A stretch of DNA of 64,000 bases, from contig OY751491.1 of the NCBI GenBank assembly GCA_963565915.1, positions 3,720,001 through 3,784,000 of the forward strand, given 5' to 3'. Below are positions 22,923-34,154 of the stretch, piece by piece (within the stretch, counting starts at the first letter, position 1; each line of letters opens with the position of its first letter). The notes below the pieces were generated by a model. It saw nothing but the letters and a program-made list of their open reading frames with translations. It did no database searches and had not been told where the DNA came from. The stretch comes from Entoloma clypeatum. Its lineage: Eukaryota; Basidiomycota; Agaricomycetes; Agaricales; Entolomataceae. The translations under genes and the position numbers were made by a program.

Positions 22923-23421
22923 ATGACTCGCACTGCTCGTGCTGCGTTCCCCCGCGCCATCATCAAGGACCGCTCCGAGTCCAAGACTGGTCATAACAAG
23001 TCGATGCCAAAGAACGGCGCTGGCCATCACAACTGGGGTAACATAGCACATGAGGACGTACTCGAGTACGGCGCCATGGACGATGGGGAATACGAAGAGG
23101 AGGAGACGACATCAGATACCGTCAGCTTTCGATCGGAAAATTGTATGCGCCATCGTCTACTGTTTGCCTGCCTTTCATGTTGACATTCTCTCATCGTCTG
23201 CAGCTCTTGATGAGAAGAAACCTGACATCCCCAGATCCATCAGCGCCGTGACCGAAGAGGAGCGCCAGACTGCCAAAGAATTCAGGAAGGGTGCACTCAA
23301 GGCCGAAGGTACGATTATATCTTGTAATTCTAGATTCAATGATGCTGAAGTGGGTCCTTTTACTATCCCAGGCCTTGATCTCTCAGCCATTGCTCGCACC
23401 TCGACTGGTCGCTCTTCCTAA
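22923..23421 (+). CDS. Small Stm1/SERBP1-HABP4-type RNA- or ribosome-binding protein
   Basis: Three exons (about 22923-23142, 23214-23308 and 23372-23421) give about 120 residues. The N-terminus (MTRTARAAFPRAIIKDRSES, then KNGAGHHNWGNIAHED) matches the basic Arg/Gly-type region of the hyaluronan/mRNA-binding domain family, where the GSHNWG-like word is diagnostic. The rest is acidic (DDGEYEEEETTSDTVSF), then EERQTAKEFRKGALKAEGLD and LSAIARTSTGRSS. Family members bind ribosomes and mRNA, and yeast Stm1 guards inactive 80S ribosomes. That role here is by homology. The TATA box and short leader suggest strong expression. Confidence 0.8.
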
Positions 23422-23940
23422 GTCATCTTTCCGCCTGTATGAGTATCTGTACGATATCCAAGCGCTGTCTCCCTGTTGTCTATATTGTATCACCACATCG
23501 AAACCAAATTTGTACACTAAACATCAGTGTTGTCCCCCATGCCAATAATCTATCTCTTCCCTTGACAGGAAAGTTTGTACGCATTTTTCGGTCTCTTCGA
23601 ATGAAGCGGTTATGTATGCGCCCTGTGTCTACACCTGTCAAGATATCACACGCTGCCGAGCAGGTAGAGTCAATGTTGAATGAAACGTCAAAGTCTGCCA
23701 GTAAAAGTGAACGCGATCCCCAAGAGGTTGTAGTACGAGCCTCTCACTGGGTTGTGCGGTTGGTTGTGAGTTTATGCTGGAAATTTCAAAGTTAGTTGTA
23801 GGAGGAGCAAATCGTCAAACAATCATATTGCTTTCCCAGTCGTCTTTTCAATCACGTCCCGCATTACAAGATCCAACGCTCAGAATGGTGTTTCATATTG
23901 TCTGCTTCGTTTGACGCGTGTACAAGGTCTGCCTCAACCC
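23422..23940. other. Intergenic, no gene seen
   Basis: Holds the 3' end of the small RNA-binding protein gene and the promoter of the USP-like gene. The short open frames lack codon bias and recognisable motifs. Confidence 0.5.
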
Positions 23941-24030
23941 ATGGGGAGCTTGAAGTGGTCATCAGAGAGCATATACTATTACGTAAGCGCAACCCATCTC
24001 AACGCTGTTAACGTTCTTCAGAACGCCGTT

Positions 24031-26674
24031 ATGACTCCTGAAGAAGTGCAACAGGAAGAGGATGGAGTCGACCTCCTCACAGGGATGATGGGCGGCGATG
24101 TCGGCTTGGAGGAGGCACGGAGAGTCTTACGCAAACATAAAGGCGATGTTCAGAAGGCAGCTGAAGCCATGCTCGGGGGTGATCGAGGCCAGCGAGAAGA
24201 AGCTCCCAGCAACCAGGACGCCAATCCCTTCCTCGAGTCTGCCGCATCGTCTTCTACCAGCAGGCAAGGCGTCCAGGCACAGGGCTCGTCCTCGACCATC
24301 ATCGATCTCACTCAAGAAGACGATTATGCACGCCCGAACAGATGGGAAAACAACAACCGAGGACGGCAGCAGGAAGTCAAGTTTGGTCCCAGTGAACGGC
24401 CGCCTGATCCAAATTGGCAACTGGTGACTACCTCAAATGTGAGTTCCCCGAGACTGCGCAGTATTCATTTATTATGGATGGCTCACGATGTGATAGGCGG
24501 CGGGAGAGACAAGCGCGAGCCGCGATGAACGCTCGTTGAAAGATGCTATTCAAGCGAGTCTAGCCGACTTTAACGCAGATGATCTAGAGGTGTTTCCAAT
24601 CGAGGAAACCGTACGAGAAGGCGGCCGGTGCGTTTCATTGTTGCACTCCCTCTCTATGATATGGGTCTGAGCACTTCATTGAAAGGCCAATTGCACTAAG
24701 AACTGGGGCTCCAGGAGTGGCTTATGCTGCGCTGGTACGCTCCCTCTTCGACTCACTTCTTGTGATGTTGATGGACGCATCGATGCGTTTGTCAAGGCCA
24801 CTCAAGCCCTGTTCATGGTTCCACAAGTACGGGAGAGTATTGCGAGGACGCGGTTGCCTGACGTTGAGGACGGAGGTTCACCTCGTGAGTCGCTCTTCCT
24901 CTCAATTACGATTGAGATCTTGAATGACAGTCAACAGAACACGCTATATGGAAGCTTGTAGAGCTCTTCGCGAATCTGGATCTAGCGCAACTGTCTGCGA
25001 TTGTCGATAGTGACGTCGTCCTCGCGTTTGCACCTGAACCCTGGGATGGTACTGCAGGGAGTCTGGGAGAGCTCACAAACAGTGCTTACACCGTCTCCGC
25101 CTTTCAGCTCAGCTCTTCCTAACCATCCAGAACAGGTTTCATCAAGAACATGGCCCATGTAATTGAGTCTCATCTCAATGCACAAAAGGCGGAAGATGAG
25201 CCCGCGTGAGCCCTCTACGATTTCCCGCCCCTTCACATCTTACACCAATATGATCCCACAGCGCTCGTCTGTTCAGTTTCACGCACACTCAAGCACATTC
25301 TCGCGGCGACGGCCACTTTAGAATCGAGAAGAAACTAACTCTGGGAAACATCGTCAATATCGATGCCAACGACGGATCCCCTCCTGATCTTGTCTCAAAA
25401 CTCTCAACGAACCTGTCAAGATGCGAAGCAGGTGTCTGGACCCACGACATCATCGCCGAGCCCTCGGAACTCGTCATATTCAAGCTTGAACATGTCCAGG
25501 ACAAACATCAGTCTTCAGGGCCTGTGTCGGCGAAAATGCCTCTCGAGCTTTTTGCGTTCCCGAAAACTCTCTATTTGGATCGTTTCCTGGTCAAGAATCT
25601 GAATCTTGCCGATGAGAAGCGGGTTATGGAAAGGGAGATGCTTGCGGAGATCACATCGTTGACGACGCAGAAACAGTTCATCACTCACCACAATGTGAGT
25701 CAAACCCATCTTGATATTTGTAGGGCATACGACTTTAACCTCCTTACTCTCTCTCTATAGGATAGGGACACCGTTAAAGATTTACGAGCTTCCTTGCATT
25801 ATTATGAGCATGTTGCGGAGTCAAAGGGAGATCCAGTGCGAGAGGATGCTATCCTGCGCACGAAGACGAAGCTGCAAAGCATTCTTGCGAACATTGTACA
25901 GACTGTTGACGGTACGGCGATCTTTATCCATAACGCAGGAATCTTTCTAACGAGCTCGAACGCAGAAATTGAGCAGCGCGTCGAAAAGCTGCAACAGGAG
26001 TTAGCCGTCATTTATGATTGTCCAGAGTTGCGGAATGAACGAGTGAGTCTCACCGAAAACTCTCACCATCTTGAATTGAGGATATTTCCAAGTATGAGCT
26101 TTGTGCTGTTCTCATGCATACGGGCCTTCCGGGACGGAAACAGATTTACTCGTATGTGCAGGATAATCACGGAACATGGTGGAAGATTCTTGACCATCTT
26201 GTCACCGAAGTATGCCTTCCAATTATATTGTTATTATTTACCAATCTCAGCACTCATGGATATTTGTCTTTCTCAGGTCCCTGAAGAAACCGTACTGACG
26301 GATCCGACGGGCTTGCATCTGGGCGCCGGCCCGTATCTACTGGTGTACGGCCGACATCTCCCAGAGGACGTGATAAGATCACCGCAAGCGTGGCCTCCGC
26401 TCTTTGTGGTACGCCCATTTCTCTTGCATGTGCATTGAAAAACTTATGTGCCTACCCACCTACCCCCCCTTTTTGGCAGGAAACCGTTGAAAGGTCGAAC
26501 CAGCATTTCCTATCGATGCTGCCTCCAGAGGTGGCTGGGAAAGCGAGTGTTGCGGGGCATGATGTACACGCGGAGGACGATGCGTTTATGCTCACCCAGG
26601 TTGGGCTGGAGGGGCAAGGAGAAGCTCAGCGGGAGATAAGCAGGGAACCCAGTGCGATGGATGTGGGTGAATGA
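24031..26674 (+). CDS. USP25/USP28-like ubiquitin protease homolog lacking catalytic residues
   Basis: Domain order: UBA-like (GLEEARRVLRKHKGDVQKAA), UIM-like (DERSLKDAIQASLADF), then a USP fold interrupted by introns. The Cys box reads LRTGAPGVAYAAL, then ATQALFMVPQVRESIART. The LF..PQVR end matches the USP Cys box, but no Cys is present; Ala or Gly takes its place. The His box reads AVLMHTGLPGRKQIYSYVQD, with Gln where USPs have the catalytic His. The fold-end words WWKILDHLVTEVPEE and GPYLLVYGRH are kept. The chain is long and intact, so it looks like a pseudo-deubiquitinase rather than a dead gene; a ubiquitin-binding role is inferred. The start may instead be ATG 23941, through a 36-nt in-frame intron. 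Confidence 0.8.
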
Positions 26675-27278
26675 TTTTTGAGTTAATACATGGAACGGTG
26701 ATGTGGACTCCTTTGTGTGCGGTGGCCGCATATTGATTGGTTCAAGGTATTTGTTCCGCCGATGTTGTATGTGTACTAAATCTGTATGTAAAGCTCCTTT
26801 GCGTGGAGATCGATCTTGGTCCATGAACAATCGACTTGGAATCATTGGCCGGTTTTGGATCACAGCTAGCACCCCCAGTCGCAATTTCTCTCTTCATTCT
26901 CGCTGTCCCAATGATTGCGACCGCTCTGCCTCGTCTCACGGCTAATACTCGCCCTCCCTATTGGCGTGAGGAATAACCATTGAGAGATTAGATGGGCAAT
27001 GTTGGAAAGCAAACAGTGTGGATAGAGCCACGTGTTCAACTTGGCGTCAACGCGCAGGGATAATGGAGACGATTGTCTCGGGACAGTTCGGAGCATGCGG
27101 GGTGTCCTCGGAGGGTGGCTTTGATGGTGGGGCTGAATTCTTGCAGCGGCGATGAGTGATAGTAAAGGGAGGGAGATGGATCGATGCAGCCTTCTATCGC
27201 CAGCTCGGGGTGGAAGAACCAATAGATTTGGTACATTCTACCTTCAGAGTCACTCTCTCTGATTAACACACCACGTGC
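26675..27278. other. Intergenic, no gene seen
   Basis: Six hundred bases between the USP-like and HNH genes. Frames on both strands are short and without recognisable motifs. Confidence 0.5.
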
Positions 27279-28639
27279 ATGACGTGTTCAAACGTTGTTT
27301 GGTTCAGGCGAGCTCTATGTAAGATATCGCCGGACATTATCCGCATCAAACACCCTGTCGTCAACGATGCATTCCTTCTCCTTCCCGCCAACAACCTACA
27401 ACACGCACTACCGAGCGAACCCCGCACTTTTGGCGCTCATCACCTCACGGTTCTTACTGCATGTCAGATCCTTACGAGCGAGACCGGTTTTTTGTCCTTG
27501 TCTGATGATCGAGAGAATGTAGAGCGTGTGGTCTCTATGGAGCTAGATGGAATCCTAACTCAAAAGCAGTACTATTACCACCTCACCAACCCGCAAACGG
27601 ATCCACTATATCCCATCCTCCTCGACTTTAGCTTGTGGCGGTTCCCTCATAAGCAGCTTCCCCAAGCTTGGGAACGAACAGTTTCTCAGGATGAGGACGA
27701 CATGGTCGTCGACGACACCTGGAGCGTGATAAGCGCTGCGGTCAAAGTACGGGACAAGCGATGTCGTCTTTCTGGTTGGCGCGATGGTATATCCACGGCT
27801 CATATTGTCCCATTGAAAGAGGCAGTGTGGGTAAGTCGTAGGGTCAACTTTACAATACCTATTGCTAACGCTCCTCAGATGGCTGACAACAACATGGACG
27901 TCTACTCCTTATCGAACAAAAAATATCCTGAGAACGACTCTAGGAACCTCTTCGCCCTCCGTTGCGACTTGCATTCAATTCTTTTTGATCAAGCAAAGTG
28001 GGTTGTCGTGCCCAAGGGTGGCCAAATGGTCGTCCATTTCATCAATCAAAGCTTCGACGCCGCCGCACTCTATCATAATCGAACGTTTGACACCTCACAG
28101 TTGTCACACGAGTTCCTCTTCGCTCGTTTCGCATGGGCAATTATCGAACAAGCAAAGTCGGCCATGACAGTGGGGCTTCGCAAGCGATTCCGCTTGATCG
28201 TCCCGACTTCGGAATCATCAGTAAGCGAGCCCCAGGTAGAGTCAGCTCAAGGTAGCGTTGGTACGAATTGGAAAGGGTCTAATAGGAAGAAGAGGAAGAT
28301 CAAGGACGCTGGTCCATTGGATATCAATGACTTCCAAGTTAACGAAGCTCAGGAGTTGAAGGAGGATCTCAGATTGGCAGAGAGAATCGCCCCTTTTTTC
28401 TGTAAGTTCGTGGTCCCTTCTGTGCTTCGACAACTCACTTTATCTTCAAAGTTGAAGAACCTGACGTGCGAAGGGGCCACTACCATACTATGATGTGGTA
28501 TCCAGGGAAGAGTATCATGGAAAGGAGGAAGCGTGAATATATGGATGCTCACCCGAACATTCGCGCACGGAGTGTGGCATGTCCCAGCCTCCCGTCCGAC
28601 AACTCCGATTCGGGAGGAGAGGCAGCGTCAGCTGATTGA
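27279..28639 (+). CDS. HNH-domain protein, fungal type
   Basis: Encodes about 420 residues in three exons. A conserved core, DTWSVISAAVKVRDKRCRLS, leads into GWRDGISTAHIVPLKEAVW and, after the first intron (from about 27831), DSRNLFALRCDLHSILFDQA and KWVVVPKGG. The C-R-L-S-G, AHIVP and N-L-x-x-L-R-x-D-x-H-x-x-F-D words are the fungal HNH module, possibly an endonuclease or a domesticated DNA-binding relative. A basic segment, WKGSNRKKRKIKDAG, could be a nuclear signal. A second intron after IAPFF leads to EEPDVRRGHYHTMMWYPGKS and a stop at 28639; reading straight through that intron would give a false end near 28493. Start ATG 27279 is the first in frame, but an upstream exon is possible. The biological role of this family is unknown. 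Confidence 0.72.
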
Positions 28640-30030
28640 GACCTCCGAGCCTTTTATAAATGATCGTTTTCACGCCAGAGAACCCCTTTAGGCATTACTC
28701 AATCCTCACCGCCATCCAGCTGAGACAGCTGGTATTCCTGGTATGTACATGGAGGTCGTTTTCAAGAAAATCTCGGATTCGGAGGGATAGGGTTGGCAGC
28801 AGGGATGGCGGAATAATGCATGAGATGAATGATGCGAATGCAGGAGAGGATGTGCGAATGGAGCGCGGAGAGCTGGGAACACGAACTTTCCGTATGTGGC
28901 TTTGGCTTCCGCTCAAGGCTCTGACTGTTCCTAAATTGGTGTCATTAGCACCCCCCAAATCTCCGTTGTCGATGTACAGAGGAGTTCCCTTGCCAATCTG
29001 TTTCTGAAGGGAGCCTGGTACCCCTCCCCACCATTTTTCCCTTACCGAGTACTCCCCACAATATGCTCCGAAATTAGGACACGCGGTATTCAATCGAAAT
29101 GTATTCTGCACACGTCCCTCACCTCTTCAGGAGCTGCCAACTCGGTACGGTACGCTCCTAATATACCCGACATGCTGTTCATGAGGCTCCCCCCACCTCT
29201 CCGGGAGGGAGCTGGGCTGCTTTACTGTTTATGACACACGAGACAGACCCGGCCCCCATCTCTGGAGCAAAATTAGCTTCCGGTGCTGGTATTATCAAGG
29301 ATTTCTTTGCGCCTCGTCACCGAGACCGAGATTCTCGATGCTCCCTCGACCACCAGCGTACGGCCTTCGTCTGTTCAACGGCCCGATTTGCCGAAGTACA
29401 TGGATTGGTGGTATGTCATTTCCGCCCTCCACACACATGCCCAACCTTGGCATCACTAGCCGAGTGAAGGCTATGACCCCTTCACTCGGCTGGTCGTATG
29501 TATAGCAATCTTTGTTTTGAAGGTGATGTCTGTTTACAGCGAGGCTCAGTTGTTGTTTGGCCCTTGTCGATACGATATGGTGGCAAGGTATACATCTGCT
29601 TGCAGTGCGAAAATTTCGCCATGCTACTTATAGAGAGGTGGGTCGGAGTCGGACAGCTGTCAATGTCACAGCATTGGTGTGAATTCTTCCAATTGCAATA
29701 TAATACGTCTTTTCGGTGTGGACTGACGAATCCTTGAGCAAAAAACCCTTCGGCCTCTGCACTGTGCATGCATATGAGATAATTCCTTCATTCTTTGCAT
29801 TCCTTTCGCAACAACTTACAAACTAACCTTATGTAAACGATCAAAGAACTTGTTTGCACAGCACACCCAGGTCCTTCATGCAAAGATCGTCCATCATCCA
29901 CGCTGTCTCTAGGCTCTGTCTTGATCGATGATTGATCACTCGGATAGTCCGCAAGTAGTAAGGGATTAGATCTTTGGCTTTAAAAATCGAATCGGGACTT
30001 CCTCACCAAGCCCGAGATAGCCCATCCGCG
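28640..30030. other. Intergenic, one strong hairpin, no gene seen
   Basis: About 1.4 kb with no convincing coding frame. The 28695-29111 minus-strand frame has no motifs. The region carries a perfect 13-bp inverted repeat at 29458-29491 and the promoter of the NIS synthetase gene. Confidence 0.5.
29458..29491. repeat. Perfect 13-bp hairpin with 8-nt loop
   Basis: AGCCGAGTGAAGG, then CTATGACC, then CCTTCACTCGGCT. It lies in an intergenic region about 540 bp upstream of the NIS synthetase start. It could be a structured element or the palindromic scar of a small transposon. Confidence 0.7.
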
Positions 30031-32256
30031 ATGTCCTCTGGGTCTGGCCTGCCACCAGCTCAGCATACAGCATTTGCCGTTGCGTCCCGCCTCATCTCGT
30101 GTCTCGTAACAGAGCAGATCCTTCACGCGTTCTACGTCCCCATCCCGTGCCTTTTACCCGAAGCTGCTGGCTTGCTCGTTGTGCTGTCCATTGGACACTC
30201 CGACTCCTCTCATGGGAAAACAATCATCACCAGCGCGCCCCTTACCTCCAAGGACGTCTTTGCTCTTGTGCCTCTCCGCAATTCGCCAGTTTTCATCGAT
30301 GGGAATTGGGCAGATGCATATGGTCGTCCAGTTGGCCTCGTCGACCCTTTAGATATGTATCCTGGAGTTTTTCAGGTCTGTGAAGCGTCTTTGGCTCCGG
30401 CGGCACAAGTATGTGTTTCTCTTTCGTCACGCCTCAACATGTTGTTCATGATCAGGTTTCAAAGGGTGATCTCGCAGATCAAATTCTCTCGTACCTGACT
30501 CCGCCTCTTTGGGAACTCGGCGACTCGATTGTTGTGGCCCAAGTTGCAGACCCAGTCCGTCTCTGGAAGACATACGCCGACAGTGCCCAAGTTCAGAGTG
30601 ATGTATGTCTTGCCGTCGAGAAGGAGATTCAGAGCTCTTTTGACCATCAACGTAAGCTCGTCGTCACCCCCCTGATTGCCGTTCGCATGGTTGAGATCTC
30701 CTCAAGTTTTGGCATACCTCAATCCGCCAACGTGCCCCTCGTTGACATCTCCTCCAATCGAATGGGAACAGAGTTTGGTTGCTGGCCATCCCACCCACCC
30801 CGTTTGTCACAAATAGTATTCGCACCCTTCAGGGATCTAAGTTCGGTTCCCAGATGCACCGTGCCCGGGTTCTTCCAGAAGACATCATGCAATATGACTG
30901 GTACCATCCGCGGATCCGTTTCGTGTGCGTTTCTCGATCTCGCGTCAATATCCGGGGACCCTTCGAAGATCAAATAGACATCTTAGTGGGAACAGTGGCT
31001 GAGAAAGCCGGGAAGCAACTCCCCGACGACCCGTCCTTGGTCTTCATGCCTGTCCATGAGCTCCAGATTCCGAATATCCGCAGACTCTTCCCGGATGTTG
31101 AAGTATTGCATCCCGATATCAGCCTACAGGGTCTAGCGCAGGCTAGTCTCAGGTTTGAATGATCATCATCATCCTTATAATATTAATTACAACACTCCTT
31201 CCTACAGAACCATCATATCCCCCGCCTTCCCTGGAATGGCGCTGAAGTTGGCGATCGGTGTCACGATATCATCTGGCCTTCGAACGATTTCTCACTGGAC
31301 AGCCGACTTTGGTCCTCGGTTTTCGACCGAAGTCATACCAAAGCTCAGTATCAACCCCGACATTCTTCTTGTTATGCCAGAGATGGCCAGCTGTAATATC
31401 AAAGCAAGCGATCCCGAAGTTGCTCAGAATTTTACGGCCGTTTTGCGAGAAGAGTTTCAACCGCAGGAAGGCGAGGCGCTGATTGTCTGTGCGGCTCTTT
31501 TGGAGATGGATCACGCTGGCGCACCTGTTGGTATATCAGCCGTGGAACATGTTTTTGGCCTGGATACCTCTGAGAAGCGCGCTGCTTTTCTCGACAGGTA
31601 AAAACTTTGCCTCGGGACGTGAGCGCGTTGAGAACTCTGCTGACCCTACTTATCTTCGCATAGGTACCTGCAGCTGGCATGTCAAGCACTTCTTCCTCCG
31701 TTGATTGAGAACGGGGTCGGGTTCGAGGCACACGCTCAAAACCTGCTTGCCCGGTTCGATATAGCGACCAAAAGACTCTTGGGCTTTGTGGTTCGCGACT
31801 GGGGCGGCATTCATGTGCATCCCCCAACTCTTCAGAGATCCACGGGTATCAGCTTTGACTTTCTACCTGGCCACACTGTCGTCAGCGACACCCTCGAGGG
31901 AACATATCCTGGATTCTATCACGCCTTGGTGCACAACCATGTCCAGCGTCTGATTCGGATCCTCGGGTTGCATCGGGACGGTACTGGGTGGGAAATGCTG
32001 CGGCGACATTTGGATGGTGTCATACCGGCCGGACATGCCCTTCGGAAGATTTGGCTGAGTCCCCCCGATAGCAGGATGGTGCTGTCCAAGTGTCTTTTTA
32101 AGATGAGAACGCAGGGGTTGTATAGAGATGTAAGTGTTTGGTATGCCAGTCATATTTTGTTGATTCTCAAAACTGTCAGTTTAGATGGTATACAAACCCA
32201 TTCCGAACATGATCCAATATCGCGGCGAGCCAGAATTAGAATCGTCGAGGTTGTAG
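30031..32256 (+). CDS. NRPS-independent siderophore (NIS) synthetase, IucA/IucC family
   Basis: NIS synthetases adenylate a carboxylate such as citrate and join it to an amine or alcohol, making carboxylate siderophores. The start is MSSGSGLPPAQHTAFAVASR. The diagnostic ATP-binding motif appears when introns near 30650-30710 and 30804-30856 are removed: IEWEQSLVAGHPTHP joins MHRARVLPED, giving GHPTHPMHRAR. The second half holds SPAFPGMALKLAIGVTISSG and the HAQNLLARFD...RDWGGIH pair typical of the catalytic and FhuF-like C-terminal regions. The last exon ends PNMIQYRGEPELESSRL. About 640 residues in at least seven exons, with no interruption seen. NIS enzymes are much less usual in basidiomycetes than NRPS-type siderophore enzymes. 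The product cannot be predicted. Confidence 0.87.
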
Positions 32257-32725
32257 CGATTAATGCACCTAACTAATCACAGGAGTTAGACTGTTCATGT
32301 ATCTATCAATCGTGGTTCATAGATTTCGTTGTCGTCGGACTTCCATATATATACTGAACAGATCGGTGCCACAAAGGAACTTTATCCATCTGGTCCGGTA
32401 GGAAAGACCTAAGTATGAGTTGTTGCTTTACGCATTCTCATGCGACGGAAGGCCATGCTGCTTCGTGTCGCCTTGCTCTCGAGCCTTCAAAGCCGGATGC
32501 TGAAGGTCATTAATGTTTTTTTTGCCTTCAATGGCGCCGGCCGAAGAGTTGGACGCCAATCGTTCAACTCGCAGTCTCTTTGCAAACCGCCTCGCCTCTC
32601 GAGGCTTTTGGGACTACTAGGTATTCATGAGGCCTTTCGGAGGTGAATGTAGTACATGATATTCTTGGAATCTGGAGTAAGTACCCGTTACAACTGTATG
32701 TTCAGCCTATGACTATACTCATTAC
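32257..32725. other. Intergenic, no gene seen
   Basis: Between the NIS synthetase stop and the 3' remains of the dioxygenase-like gene. It contains a TATATATAC word near 32345, with no supportable gene beside it. Confidence 0.45.
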
Positions 32726-33620
32726 TTATTTATTTTCAGAGTCGTTCACCAGCGCCGTAAATTTCTGGAAAGGCTGGGTAAAACTCGGGGGCGTAGCGGC
32801 GAGTGGGAGACGCGCCGCGGCGCTTGGTTTTTCCGGAAAATGATAGTTGATGTGGCGGATCTCTCTGCACGGGGAAAGCTCGTTCGTGTGGTGTTTTGCG
32901 TAGCAGTGGTGGCCGTGGTCAATATGGTGGAGCGCAGTGACTGGGGTCTTTGGTGAGAATGTTGAAATCGGAGGGGGTGGGTCTCTCGGAGGCCCGGCGT
33001 TCCGCAGCGTCAAGAGCGTCGGTTAAAGCAGAGACCCCTCCGCGGATGATGTGGTTCCGCAGGCAGTGGAGAATTTGGTACCGTGGGGGCGGGGGAGGGG
33101 GATTCGAAATACCTGGGAGGGGGGGGGGGTGAATGTTGCGGCGGGGGGCTTCGGGAGGGAAAAAAAAAGAAACGTACGGGGAGTCCAATGGAAACTCCAG
33201 CTTGCGGTTGGTACATGCGATATCTTGGCTGTCTTTGTGAAACGCAGACAGTTTGTCATGCGAAAAGTGGCGTTCTAGGGGCGATCTGTGGAACAAAGAC
33301 TCATGGTCGTCTGCCCAGAAGACGCGAATCCCATCCGCGGTGGATTCGACACCACTAGGGACGGGTCTGATATCGAGTGGGTTATCACAGGTGCGATGTA
33401 ATCTCTGGGAGCTCGACGGGTGGACACATTCTGGAGACTGGCAGGCGTCGTGTAACCAGATGTATGGGAACGTAGTCTTGAGTGAGTCTACTGTGAGTGA
33501 GTGATCGTCGGCTAAGATTGTAGACCAGGGAGTCCGGAAATAGGAAGGGCTGCACGGTGAACGGGAGTGCTGGGGAATGACAAACAGATGCTTCAGGGAA
33601 CGACCGCCTCTAGAGAACAT
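32726..33620 (-). pseudogene. Decayed gamma-butyrobetaine dioxygenase-like gene
   Basis: The N-terminal Zn-binding domain is clear: FPYIWLHDACQSPECVHPSS, then GIRVFWADDHESLFHRSPLE. The sequence then jumps to DIACTNRKLEFPLD, which corresponds to the region of the HxD iron motif, so roughly 100 residues of the Fe/2-oxoglutarate fold are missing. At the motif itself Pro replaces His. A Pro-rich insertion encoded by a G-rich tract (around 33085-33170, including a run of G on the plus strand) follows, before PPRYQILHCLRNHIIRGG. A frameshifted C-terminal stretch (GHHCYAKHHTNELSP, EIRHINYHFPEKP) continues to 32726. The distal iron His region is not found. I read it as a pseudogene; an assembly error in the G tract could explain part of it. 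Confidence 0.65.
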
Positions 33621-34154
33621 GGTGAAGAATGGTCAACAGTCCGCAAGATCTAAAGATATGGGCCAGATATCCGTCTCCTTTCTAAGTTACAAGAAGGATG
33701 GGAACGATCTTGTGCCGGGCTCCTATGCACAACGTAAGATACTGCGGACTGCATAACGAGAGTGGGAACCAACTTGATGGGAGCACTGCAAGTTGACGTT
33801 ATGAGTACATCACGAAGCTCGCAGTAGTAAAGTAAACATGTGCCCAAATCTCACGCGATAATCGTGCCAAGTGGTTGTATTCTCCCACTGGCAGGGCTGA
33901 AGCCACCTCAGGTCATTCAAGTCGGCGGAATTCTTGACTTCCTCCGGACCACCATCACGGGCATTGTTCAAGAAGGCTCTGGGGGTGTGGTGCCGTACTT
34001 AGAGGCAGAGTAATCCGAGTAGCAAGGGTGGCGTACTAAGCCAGAGTTGTTGGTGGTGATATATACTTACACAGTGACTAGTGATTGATGGCCTGGTGCT
34101 CAAACTTTACATCTAGACTGGCCTGCCAGTGACCTGTTCAGAAGTCCATGTACA
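33621..34154. other. Intergenic, no gene seen
   Basis: Between the dioxygenase remnant and the 3' end of the permease gene. A TATATAC word lies near 34062. No coding frame is supported. Confidence 0.45.

Noticed and set aside
28695..29111. Minus-strand frame of 138 codons
   Set aside because: No motif, no splice continuation and no codon bias. It lies in sequence that otherwise looks intergenic.
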